From Candidatus Omnitrophota bacterium (GTDB taxonomy: Bacteria > Omnitrophota > Gorgyraeia > JABMRG01), in assembly GCA_013202525.1 (NCBI GenBank), contig JABMQS010000037.1, positions 1 to 36,801 of the forward strand: a stretch of DNA of 36,801 nt, in the 5' to 3' direction. The notes beneath the pieces are model-generated. The model did no database searches. It worked only from the letters and a program-made list of their open reading frames with translations, and was not told the origin of the DNA. Made by a program: the position numbers and the translations under genes. This document shows, in pieces, positions 17,748-26,913 of the stretch. Position 1 is the stretch's first letter. The number at the start of each line of letters is the position of its first letter.

Positions 17748-19128
17748 CGATCCGCTCCTGTTTGGCCTTAAGCCTTAAGATAAATTCACCGGATAGCCTG
17801 CCTATATCACCTGCCCCCAGAAAGAGTACGATATCCCCGGGCCTCAGAAAACCGGCAAGGTAATCCAGCAGTCTGTCCTTTATTATATAATTGGCATTTA
17901 TTTTTTTCAGCTTTATGACCTCGCTGTATATATTCATAGATGTCACGCCGTATATCGGTTTTTCATTTGCAGCATAAATATCTGTAAGGATAAGAAAATC
18001 TGTATCACCGAAGGCACGCGCAAACTCTTTCTTTAAAAATTTGGTCCTCGTATAACGGTGCGGCTGGAATACCGATACAAGCCTCTTGCGGCCTATGTTG
18101 CGCGCGGCCTTAAGGGTGGCCTTTATCTCAGTGGGGTGGTGCGCATAATCGTCGATTATGAGCATATCGTTTATCTCGGCCTTCACCTGGAAGCGGCGCT
18201 GGGCGCCCTTAAACTGGAATATGGCAGACCTTATCGTATCCGGCTCAAGGCCTATATCAAGGCCTACGGCTATGGCGGCCATGGCATTAAGTATATTGTG
18301 CTCGCCGGGAACACGTATCCTGAAAGGCCCTATATCCTTCTTCTGATATGCGCAGTTAAATTCGGAGTGCATATCACCGAGTTTGATACTGCTGGCATAG
18401 AGCGTATTACCTTTGGAAAATCCGTAGGTAATAAGCCTGCGCTTAAAACGCTTGAGGATCTTTCTTATGTATGGCCCGTCGCCCCAGCACACAGCAGCAC
18501 CCCTTGTAGTAACGCTATTCACAAACTTTACATAGGCATCCTGTATCTGTTCTATGCCTTCATAATAGTCGAGATGCTCTAAATCGATATTTGTAACTAC
18601 CGCGTACGTGGGCTTTAGGTACAAGAAAGAACCGTCCGACTCATCCGCCTCTACCACAAAAAACTCACCGTCACCTATGAAAGCGTTTCCATTAAGATAC
18701 GGTACCAGGGCCCCCACCACACCGCTCGGCGTAAGGTTTGCCTCCTTTAGCATGGTAGAGACCATGGATGATGTCGTGGTCTTGCCATGTGCGCCCGAGA
18801 CCGCGATGCACCTCTTCGACTTTGCCAGGTAGGCCAGAAACTCCCCTCTCTTCTGCATGGGAATTTTCTTCTTCTTCGCCTCGGTAAGTTCAGGATTATT
18901 GCTCAGTATAGCGGATGAATAGACCACGATATCCGCATCATCTATATTTTCCGGGCGGTGGCCGATTTCGATCTCGGCTCCTTCGCCGATTAACCTCTCT
19001 GTTATGTTGCTCGATTTTATATCAGAGCCGCTTATCCGGTAGCCCTTCTTAAGACAGAGCCAGGCAATACCGCTCATGCCTATGCCGCCTATACCTATAA
19101 AATGGATCTTCTTCACGCCCTTAAGCAT
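17728..19128 (-). CDS. murC: UDP-N-acetylmuramate--L-alanine ligase
   Basis: IHFIGIGGIGMSGIAWL, VSGAHGKTTTSSMVS, EADESDGSFLYLKPTYAVVTNIDLEHLDYY, DDYAHHPTEIKATL. Confidence 0.99.
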   Translation of the reverse strand: MLKGVKKIHFIGIGGIGMSGIAWLCLKKGYRISGSDIKSSNITERLIGEGAEIEIGHRPENIDDADIVVYSSAILSNNPELTEAKKKKIPMQKRGEFLAYLAKSKRCIAVSGAHGKTTTSSMVSTMLKEANLTPSGVVGALVPYLNGNAFIGDGEFFVVEADESDGSFLYLKPTYAVVTNIDLEHLDYYEGIEQIQDAYVKFVNSVTTRGAAVCWGDGPYIRKILKRFKRRLITYGFSKGNTLYASSIKLGDMHSEFNCAYQKKDIGPFRIRVPGEHNILNAMAAIAVGLDIGLEPDTIRSAIFQFKGAQRRFQVKAEINDMLIIDDYAHHPTEIKATLKAARNIGRKRLVSVFQPHRYTRTKFLKKEFARAFGDTDFLILTDIYAANEKPIYGVTSMNIYSEVIKLKKINANYIIKDRLLDYLAGFLRPGDIVLFLGAGDIGRLSGEFILRLKAKQERIVARAGV

Positions 19129-20221
19129 CTACAAGTCTCCCCACCGCATCTGCCAATCTCAATGTCGCGTCAGCCCTTGCAAGAGGACGCATAGCAGCAG
19201 ACATCTCTTTTAGTTTATTATCATCTCTTATCAGGTTCAGAATCTGCGTCTTTAGGTCTTCGGGCACTACATCTTTCTGTTTATGCACAATGGCCCCGCC
19301 CCACCCGGCCACAAAATCGGCATTCTCCAGCTGATGGCAGCCGGCACCAGGGTAAGGTATAAAAATAGCTGGTATACCAAAGAGGCAGATCTCCGCAATG
19401 GTCGTTGCGCCACAGCGGCATATGATAAGGTCGGCTGCCTTATAGAGCATGCCCATCCTCTCGCAAAATGACCTTGCGTAGTGGGTGATCCTACATTTAT
19501 CATAGGTTCTTACCACTTGCTCCAGATCATTCTCGCCGGTAATATGGATCACCTGCACCATATCCTTGTCCAATTCCTTGAAATCCCGGGCCATATCTAC
19601 AAGTATGCTGTTGATAGCAGAGGCGCCCCTGCTTCCGCCAAGCACCATCAGGGTCTTCTTATTACGCGCAAGCCCCAGGCGCGAACGCGCCTCAGCCCTG
19701 GTGATCGTCTTAAAATCTTTTAAGAGGCTCTCGCGGATCGGATTTCCGGTAAAGACATATTTATCCCCTCCGCCCAGCAAGGCATTGTTAAAACTAAAGC
19801 AGGCCCTGTCCGCATCCTTCAGGAAGAGTCTATTGGCCCGGCCCAATGTGACATTCTGCTCGTGTATGAGTATCTTCTTTCGTGCAGCCTTTGCCGTCGT
19901 GACGACAGGACCGGATATATACGCGCCAAAACTCACCACGACATCAGGGCTGAGCTCATCTATCATCCTTTCGGCCTTAGCGCGCGCAGTCAAAAACCTT
20001 ATGAAGAATGACGGCCATTTGGCTGAAAGGCCATAGGGCATCTTTGGCACCTTCAGTGCCTCAAATGTAAACCCCGCGTCTTTTACGATCTCCGCGGTCT
20101 TTGCGCTCTCATCGATAATAAAGACGATATCGCTCCTACCCCGCCTCTTCAACTCATGCGCAAGGCTACAAGCAGGAAATATGTGCCCTCCTGTGCCGCC
20201 GCATACTATAAGTATTCTCAT
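19121..20221 (-). CDS. murG: UDP-GlcNAc:lipid I GlcNAc transferase MurG
   Basis: CGGTGGHIFPACSLAHEL; ILIHEQNVTLGRANRLF; CRCGATTIAEICLFGIPAIFIPYPGAGCHQLENA. Confidence 0.98.
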   Translation of the reverse strand: MRILIVCGGTGGHIFPACSLAHELKRRGRSDIVFIIDESAKTAEIVKDAGFTFEALKVPKMPYGLSAKWPSFFIRFLTARAKAERMIDELSPDVVVSFGAYISGPVVTTAKAARKKILIHEQNVTLGRANRLFLKDADRACFSFNNALLGGGDKYVFTGNPIRESLLKDFKTITRAEARSRLGLARNKKTLMVLGGSRGASAINSILVDMARDFKELDKDMVQVIHITGENDLEQVVRTYDKCRITHYARSFCERMGMLYKAADLIICRCGATTIAEICLFGIPAIFIPYPGAGCHQLENADFVAGWGGAIVHKQKDVVPEDLKTQILNLIRDDNKLKEMSAAMRPLARADATLRLADAVGRLVDA

Positions 20222-20227
20222 GGTCTC

Positions 20228-21313
20228 CTAACGCCTGTGTCTTGCCACATTTAAAAGAAGTCCGACGCTTACCATATTATAGATCAGCGAAGTCCCGCCG
20301 TAGCTTATAAACGGCAGCGGCAGGCCCTTTGTCGGTATCGATGCTGTAACCGCTCCTATATTTATCAGCGCCTGCAGGCCTATCATGCTGACCAGGCCAA
20401 AGGCAAGAAACTGCCCGAAGAGATCCCGCGCCGAATACGCTATCTTGAATCCCAGCCAGATAAAGGCCGTAAGAAGCGTTATTATACCCAGCGTGCCTAT
20501 AAGGCCGAACTCCTCGGCAATAATCGCAAATATAAAATCTGTGTGCGCCTCGGGCAGGTAAAATAGCTTCTGCTTCGAATGCGCCAGCCCCACGCCGAAT
20601 ATCCCTCCTGAACCGAGGGCGATCAGGGACTGTATAATCTGGAAACCCGTCCCCCGCGGATCCTGCCATGGATCAAAGAACGCCAACATCCTCTTTATGC
20701 GATATGGCTTGGATATTATCAGACCCGCCACTGCAAAAAGCCCCGGAAGGGTTGTAAGAAAAAGCTGCTTTACCCTGACCCCCGCTACAAACGCCATTAT
20801 TATGATAAGTATCGCAAGCGCTACCGCAGTGCCCAGGTCCGGCTCAGCCAGGATCAACATCACGCAAAGCCCCAGGACCAAAACCAGCGGCAGGAACCCG
20901 TGCCTGAAACTTTCAATCTCCGACTGCTTGCGGGAAAGCACATCCGCCGTATAAAAGACCAGTGCCATCTTGGCAAATTCCGACGGCTGAAAACTGATCG
21001 CTCCTATACTTATCCAGCGCCTGGCGCCCCCGGCTGACCTGCCTATCCCGGGTATAAATACCGCTACCAGCAGTAATATCGACAATATCAGAAAAGGCTT
21101 TATATATCTTCTCAACTTCAAATAATCGATACTCATAAAAGAGACTGCCAGAATGAATCCGAATAACATGTAGAGGAGGTGCTTCTTAAAATAGTATGCG
21201 CTGTCACCATAGGCCTCAAAGGCAAAGACGCCGCTGGCAGAGTATATCATCACCGCCCCGATACCGAGCATCATAATAGTAACCGCCAGTAACCTGATGC
21301 GTATTTCTCTCAT
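20228..21313 (-). CDS. ftsW: SEDS-family lipid II polymerase FtsW
   Basis: GAVMIYSASGVFA, GRSAGGARRWISIGAISFQPSEFAKMALV, EAHTDFIFAIIAEEFGLIG, KGLPLPFISYGGTSLIYNM. Confidence 0.97.
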   Translation of the reverse strand: MREIRIRLLAVTIMMLGIGAVMIYSASGVFAFEAYGDSAYYFKKHLLYMLFGFILAVSFMSIDYLKLRRYIKPFLILSILLLVAVFIPGIGRSAGGARRWISIGAISFQPSEFAKMALVFYTADVLSRKQSEIESFRHGFLPLVLVLGLCVMLILAEPDLGTAVALAILIIIMAFVAGVRVKQLFLTTLPGLFAVAGLIISKPYRIKRMLAFFDPWQDPRGTGFQIIQSLIALGSGGIFGVGLAHSKQKLFYLPEAHTDFIFAIIAEEFGLIGTLGIITLLTAFIWLGFKIAYSARDLFGQFLAFGLVSMIGLQALINIGAVTASIPTKGLPLPFISYGGTSLIYNMVSVGLLLNVARHRR

Positions 21314-22797
21314 TGTTTTAAGTTCGGAGTTTGGAGTTTGCCCCTCGCATTCGCTCGGGATCCCTCAGCGAGAGGTCCCGAACCCTCCTTCGCTGAAGCT
21401 ACGGAGGGTAAATTCCGTGAGGGAGAGTTCGGAGTCCGCTCACCTGTCTCCTTTTTTAATCCGTCTACAGCCGTACAAAAGGCCTCGCCGCGCTCCTTGT
21501 AGCTGCTGTACATATCAAAGCTCGCGCACATAGGAGAAAGCAGGACTATTCCCTTGCCGCCTGCAAGAGTCCCTGCGGTAGAGGCCGCCTCTTCCATGCA
21601 AGATGCATCATAGATATCTGCTGCGCCCTTAAGGGCCTTTTTGATCTTATCCTTTGCCTCGCCTATAAGGACGACTGCCTTTACCTTCTCTGCAATAAGG
21701 CCCCTGATAGCGCTAAAATCGCTTCCCTTGTCCCTGCCGCCTGCTATCAGTATGACATTACCCTCGCATGAAGAAAGCGCTGCGCGGCATGCATCGACTG
21801 TGGTTGCCTTTGAGTCATCTATAAACCTCACGCCATCGATAGCCGCTATATCCTGAAACCGGTGCTTCAGCCCTTTGAATGCACATGCTGCCTCCTTTAT
21901 CGCATCAAGCTTTGCGCCGCTCAGATATGCGCACAGACAGGCGCACAATATGTTTGCAATATTATGGGAGCCCTTCAACATAATATCATCGGCCCTGCAT
22001 ACGGTAAGCTCCTTGCCGTCCATATTAAGGATAAGCTTTTCTTCGTCAAGATAGCAGCCCTCTACCTTACTATCCATACTGAAAAAATATACTCTCGCGT
22101 CGATCTCATCCTTCAGGCCCTTGAGATTCGGGTCATCGTAATTCAAGACAACAAAATCATCCTTGCCCTGATTCTTGAATATATTCTTTTTGGAGCCGAG
22201 GTAATCCTCAATATCAGGATGCCAATCAAAATGGTTCTGGGTAATATTTGTTATGGCACTGACCTTCGGCCTGAAATCCCTGATCCTCTTCAGCTGAAAA
22301 GAGCTCGCCTCAAGCACAACGGCCTCTCTCTTTGTCATATCCGTTATCTCGCCGCAGAAGGCATCGCCTATGTTTCCACAGACTGAAATATTTATGCCGC
22401 TTTGCTTAAGCATAAGTCCTATCAGAGTAACTATGGTGGTCTTTCCGTTTGTACCTGTGACAGCTGTTATCGGCGCTTTACAAAAGGAACTTGCAAGCTC
22501 TATCTCGCTTACCACCGGTATGGAATCGGCCTCTGCAATGGTTATGGCCCGGGAATCATCCTTTACGCCGGGGCTTACAACGACGAGTTGGGCACCCTTT
22601 ATGAAATCTTCTGTGTGTCCGCCGGTCTCAACAAAGACCCCTGCATCTTTAAGCTCACGGGCCACAGCCTTTAGTTTCTGCGGGTCCCCTGCGTCTGTGG
22701 CATAGACCTCCGCGCCCTTCTGCTTTAACAAAAGCGAGGCAGCCTTTCCGCTCTCACCGATACCAACAACTGCTATCTTCTTGCCGCGCAAATCCAT
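21310..22797 (-). CDS. murD: UDP-N-acetylmuramoylalanine--D-glutamate ligase with repeat-encoded C-terminal tail
   Basis: VTGTNGKTTIVTLIGLML; ITNITQNHFDWHPDIEDYLGSKKNIFKNQ; RFIDDSKATTVDA; VLLSPMCASFDMYSSYKERGEAF; tail GERTPNSPSRNLPSVASAKEGSGPLAEGSRANARGKLQTPNLKQ. Confidence 0.97.
   Translation of the reverse strand: MDLRGKKIAVVGIGESGKAASLLLKQKGAEVYATDAGDPQKLKAVARELKDAGVFVETGGHTEDFIKGAQLVVVSPGVKDDSRAITIAEADSIPVVSEIELASSFCKAPITAVTGTNGKTTIVTLIGLMLKQSGINISVCGNIGDAFCGEITDMTKREAVVLEASSFQLKRIRDFRPKVSAITNITQNHFDWHPDIEDYLGSKKNIFKNQGKDDFVVLNYDDPNLKGLKDEIDARVYFFSMDSKVEGCYLDEEKLILNMDGKELTVCRADDIMLKGSHNIANILCACLCAYLSGAKLDAIKEAACAFKGLKHRFQDIAAIDGVRFIDDSKATTVDACRAALSSCEGNVILIAGGRDKGSDFSAIRGLIAEKVKAVVLIGEAKDKIKKALKGAADIYDASCMEEAASTAGTLAGGKGIVLLSPMCASFDMYSSYKERGEAFCTAVDGLKKETGERTPNSPSRNLPSVASAKEGSGPLAEGSRANARGKLQTPNLKQ
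21316..21440. repeat. Palindrome-rich repeat-like element forming the 3' end of murD
   Basis: GTTCGGAGT flanks in direct orientation; internal inverted arms ACCCTCC...GGAGGGT and CGGGA...TCCCG. Confidence 0.55.
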
Positions 22798-22813
22798 AAG
22801 ACCCCTTCTGGCC

Positions 22814-23908
22814 CTAACGCAATTTCAGTGTGGCGAGGGTGAATAATGCCAGAATAGCTGCGATTATCCAGAAGCGCACCACGATCTTTGACTCCGGCCA
22901 GCCCCGCATCTGCAGATGGTGATGAAACGGCGCCATTAGAAATATCCTGCGGCGCCTCAGCTTAAACGAAGCCACCTGCAATATGACTGAAAACGCCTCA
23001 AATACAAAGATCCCGCCCACTATAAACAAGAGCATCTCTTTTTTTATACATGCGGCGACCACGCCAATGCCGCCGCCAAGCGCCAATGACCCGACGTCAC
23101 CCATAAATACCGTGGCCGGAAAAGAATTAAACCATAAGAACCCCAGCCCCGCGCCTGCTATAGCGGCGCAGTATACCGCAAGCTCGCCCGCGCCGGGTAT
23201 ATATTTCAAAAAGAGATAATCTGCAAATTGCATATTTCCTATGACATAGCTCACCGCCGTATAGCAGAAGGCCACCATGATTATACACCCGATAGCCAGG
23301 CCATCAAGGCCGTCGGTCAGGTTTACGGCATTGGAACTGCCGACTATTACAAGCATGACAAAAAGAATATAGAATATCCCTACATTGATAACGGCGTTTT
23401 TGAAGAACGGCAGGTATATCCCGCCGCCTACACTGGGGTCAAAATATAGTATGGTCGCCACTACAAGCCCCAGTATCACCTCCCCGGTAAACTTGGTAGT
23501 CTTACTCAAGCCGCCGGAGGGGTCCTTTTTTATGAGCTTGAAATAATCATCTATAAAGCCGACCGCACCGAGCCATATCGTAGAGAATAAGGTTATAAGT
23601 ATATAACGATTATCCAGCCTCGCCCACAAGAGGGTGGCCGCCAAAATAGCCACCAGCATGATGACGCCGCCCATGGTGGGCGTGCCTTCCTTGTCCTTAT
23701 GCATAGGATAGATGCCCGGTGCCTCCTCTTCGCTGCGCACATACTCGCCTATCTTCAGCTTCTTCAGTATCCTTATAATATAAGGCCCCAGGACAATACT
23801 CAGGATAAAGGCGGTTATTATAGCGCCTGCGGCCCTGAATGTAATATAACGAAATACATTAAAACCAAAGAATATATCTCTTAGCGGATAGAGCAATTGA
23901 TAAAGCAA
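22814..23908 (-). CDS. mraY: Phospho-MurNAc-pentapeptide transferase
   Basis: MLYQLLYPLRDIFFGFNVFRYITFRAAGA; KEGTPTMGGVIML; NAVNLTDGLDGLAIG; FMGDVGSLALGG; PFHHHLQMRGWPESKIVVRFWI. Confidence 0.99.
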   Translation of the reverse strand: MLYQLLYPLRDIFFGFNVFRYITFRAAGAIITAFILSIVLGPYIIRILKKLKIGEYVRSEEEAPGIYPMHKDKEGTPTMGGVIMLVAILAATLLWARLDNRYILITLFSTIWLGAVGFIDDYFKLIKKDPSGGLSKTTKFTGEVILGLVVATILYFDPSVGGGIYLPFFKNAVINVGIFYILFVMLVIVGSSNAVNLTDGLDGLAIGCIIMVAFCYTAVSYVIGNMQFADYLFLKYIPGAGELAVYCAAIAGAGLGFLWFNSFPATVFMGDVGSLALGGGIGVVAACIKKEMLLFIVGGIFVFEAFSVILQVASFKLRRRRIFLMAPFHHHLQMRGWPESKIVVRFWIIAAILALFTLATLKLR

Positions 23909-25407
23909 TCCGTAACCTCCTCCATCTTCATACCCCTGGAACCTTTTATAAGTACGACGTCACCCTTGCTTATAACACGGCTCAGAAACGGCGCAATGCC
24001 TTGCTTCTTTTTAAAGACGGTTACCGCCTCTCTGCTCATGCCCTTCTCCAGCGCGCCCTTTGCTATGCTGCCGGCCCTCCCGCCAAAGGTAAGAAGCATA
24101 TCTATCTTCTCGGATGCCAAAAGCCTGCCGGAGTCATAGTGCAATCTATCGGAAGTCTGGCCCAGTTCCAGCATATCACCGGCAACCACTATCCTCTTGC
24201 CGGGCGCGGGATAATCCTTTAAGGCACGGACCGCGCATTCGAAAGAGAGCGGATTTGAATTATAGCAGTCATTGATGACAGTAAAACCTCTGCCGCTCAG
24301 GACCTCCATCCTCTGCTCTTCGGCCTTAAAGTCAGCCAATGCCTTCTGCATGGCCTTTACGCCCATGTAGGGCGAGCAGGCGGCAATAGCTGCCAGCATA
24401 TTATATACATTATGCTTCCCAAAGACCGGCACGCGGAATCTAAGGACACGGGGCTTGGCCCTTTTAATTGCCTGGCTGCCAGCTGTCTTGCGGGCCGGCA
24501 GGCCAGGCAGGAGTGAAACCTTCACACTGAATTCTATACCATCTTCTGTCTGTCTTATATCGGATGCCTTAAAATCCACTTTCTCCTTATCTATGCCGTA
24601 ACTTATTACCTTGAGCCCCTTATAACTTTTTCCTGCCAGTATCTTGTCATCACAGTTTTTGACCCATACGCCTTTTGGCCCAAGGGACTCGACCAGGGCT
24701 ATCTTCTCCTTCAGTACACCTTCCAGGCTCTTTAAGCCCTCAAGGTGAGAAGGGCCTATATTGGTGACTATGGCCATATCCGGCCTTAAGATGGCAGAGT
24801 GATACCTTATCTCGCCGCATGAGTTTGTCCCTACCTCTATAACCACAAAGTCCTGATCCTTTAATCTTAACAGGAGCTGTGCAGCGCCTACCTTGTTATT
24901 TTCAGTGCCGGTAGTACTCAAGACCTTAAACCTCTTACCCAGCATGTGCGCAATCATATCCTTTGTAGTGGTCTTGCCATTTGAGCCGGTAATAGCGATT
25001 ATGGGTATATCAAATCTGTCCCTGTGTGCCTTGCAAATAGCGCTGAGCGCCCTTCTTGCCTCCTTCACCACTATCAACGGGACCTGCCTGCGTAGCTTGG
25101 CTGCTGGCAAGGAATCTGTCTCTGACATGATCACAGCCAGCGCGCCTCTTCTTATGGCCTGACCGATAAACTTAGCACCATTGAAATTTTCGCCATTAAG
25201 CGCGATAAAAAGCTCGCCCCTTCTTATGGTCCTTGAATCTGTAGAGACCCCTTTTGCACGGGCCCTACAGACAGCTAGCCGGCTGCCCTCGCCAAAAAAG
25301 GGCCTTCCTTCTGTTATATCGAGTATCTCTCTTATGCTAAACCCCGTAACAAATTTCTTGGGTCCTCTATTTTTACGCGGTTTAGCAATCTTTCCTGAAG
25401 TTTTCAT
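23881..25407 (-). CDS. murF: UDP-MurNAc-tripeptide--D-Ala-D-Ala ligase
   Basis: GVSTDSRTIRRGELFIALNGENFNGAKFI; ITGSNGKTTTKDMIA; VINDCYNSNPLSFECAVRAL; VVAGDMLELG; LIKGSRGMKMEEV. Confidence 0.97.
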   Translation of the reverse strand: MKTSGKIAKPRKNRGPKKFVTGFSIREILDITEGRPFFGEGSRLAVCRARAKGVSTDSRTIRRGELFIALNGENFNGAKFIGQAIRRGALAVIMSETDSLPAAKLRRQVPLIVVKEARRALSAICKAHRDRFDIPIIAITGSNGKTTTKDMIAHMLGKRFKVLSTTGTENNKVGAAQLLLRLKDQDFVVIEVGTNSCGEIRYHSAILRPDMAIVTNIGPSHLEGLKSLEGVLKEKIALVESLGPKGVWVKNCDDKILAGKSYKGLKVISYGIDKEKVDFKASDIRQTEDGIEFSVKVSLLPGLPARKTAGSQAIKRAKPRVLRFRVPVFGKHNVYNMLAAIAACSPYMGVKAMQKALADFKAEEQRMEVLSGRGFTVINDCYNSNPLSFECAVRALKDYPAPGKRIVVAGDMLELGQTSDRLHYDSGRLLASEKIDMLLTFGGRAGSIAKGALEKGMSREAVTVFKKKQGIAPFLSRVISKGDVVLIKGSRGMKMEEVTDCFINCSIR

Positions 25408-25419
25408 CTTATCTTTCTT

Positions 25420-26913
25420 TTATTCTTTATTTGTAACGGGGCGCGCATTGCCTTGTTCCAGGGCCTCCTCTGCCACCTTGCGGTCATCAAAAGAGACAAC
25501 AGTGTCTTTTAAGACCTGATAGGACTCATGTCCTTTGCCTGCTATCAATATGATATCCTCTTCCTTTGCCATTGCTATAGATGACTCTATAGCCTTTTTG
25601 CGGCATGTGCATGTCTTGTAGTCTTTAAAATCCTTTGGCAGGCCCTTGACTATCTCCTCTATTATAGACTTGGGGTCTTCGCTGCGCGGGTTGTCTGAGG
25701 TTATAATCACATAATCCGCCAGGTCGGAGGCGACCTTGCCCATACGCGGACGCTTTGTCCTGTCTCTTTCCCCGCCACATCCAAAGACGGTTATAACCCT
25801 GCTCTTTGCAACCTTCTTCAGAGTAGACAGGACATTCATGAGGGCATCATCCGTATGCGCATAGTCGACAAATACTGAAAAGCCCTGTCCGGAATCGATC
25901 TTCTGCAGCCTGCCCGGGGCGCCGTTAAAACTTGCTATCGCCTCTTTGATATACCCAAACCCTACCTCTTCTGAAATAGCAAAGGAGACAGCGGCCAGGA
26001 TGTTGTATATATTGTACTCACCTATAAGAGGCGTCTTTAACTCCAGCGTCCCCGCGGGGTGCTTCACCTTAAAGAAGGAGCCATTTATTGTGGATCTTAT
26101 ATCAAAGGCCTTTATGTCGGCCTCGGCGGCTATCGCATAAGTCAAAACCCGCGCCTTTGCAGCCTCTCTTACGCCCTCTACTATCTTTTTTCCAAATTCA
26201 TCGTCTGCGTTTACTATTGCATGGCCGTTGGACTCCAGCATGTCGAAGAGCCTCTTCTTCACATCAAAATACTCCTGCATATCCTTGTGGTAATCGAGAT
26301 GTTCGCGGCTCAAGTTTGTGAATATGGCCGTCTTAAAGTTTATGCCGTCAACGCGTCGCTGATGGATCGAGTGGCTTGAGACCTCCATAACACAATATGG
26401 TATCTGAGCCTCTACCATCTCGTGCATAAACATCTGAAGCATTATCGCAGAGGGCGTGGTATTGGTGGCCGGTATCCTGCGCTCACCCAGCTCATAGCTT
26501 ATGGTGCCTATGGCCCCGCATTTTTTTCCGGACTGCTTCAGTATCGCCTGAATAAGACACAGGGTGGTGGTCTTTCCGTTTGTACCGGTAATGCCTATCG
26601 CGTTCAGCTTCTGCGAGGGGCGCTTGTAAAAATTATTGGCTATGGTGGCGCATGCCTTTCGCACGTCCTTGACCAGCACCTTGCCAACGCTCTTATAGGT
26701 TATAAAGTCATCCTCGCATACAATGCATACCGCTCCCCGCTCTATCGCCTCATCGATGAAATCGACCCCGTTTAATTTGGCCCCCTTAACAGCAAAGAAG
26801 AGCCCCTCGGGCTTGAGCTGTTTAGAGTCGTAGTAGATACCGTTGATCTCTGTGTATCTATTGCCCTTTATCGCCGTGAGCTCTACCCCCTCTAATAGCT
26901 TATTTAATTTCAT
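25420..26913 (-). CDS. murE: UDP-MurNAc-tripeptide synthetase, probably meso-DAP adding
   Basis: YDSKQLKPEGLFFAVKGAKLNGVDFI; ITGTNGKTTTLCLI; CVMEVSSHSIHQRRVDGI; VFVDYAHTDDALMNVL; DNPRSEDP motif associated with meso-DAP addition. Confidence 0.98.
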   Translation of the reverse strand: MKLNKLLEGVELTAIKGNRYTEINGIYYDSKQLKPEGLFFAVKGAKLNGVDFIDEAIERGAVCIVCEDDFITYKSVGKVLVKDVRKACATIANNFYKRPSQKLNAIGITGTNGKTTTLCLIQAILKQSGKKCGAIGTISYELGERRIPATNTTPSAIMLQMFMHEMVEAQIPYCVMEVSSHSIHQRRVDGINFKTAIFTNLSREHLDYHKDMQEYFDVKKRLFDMLESNGHAIVNADDEFGKKIVEGVREAAKARVLTYAIAAEADIKAFDIRSTINGSFFKVKHPAGTLELKTPLIGEYNIYNILAAVSFAISEEVGFGYIKEAIASFNGAPGRLQKIDSGQGFSVFVDYAHTDDALMNVLSTLKKVAKSRVITVFGCGGERDRTKRPRMGKVASDLADYVIITSDNPRSEDPKSIIEEIVKGLPKDFKDYKTCTCRKKAIESSIAMAKEEDIILIAGKGHESYQVLKDTVVSFDDRKVAEEALEQGNARPVTNKE

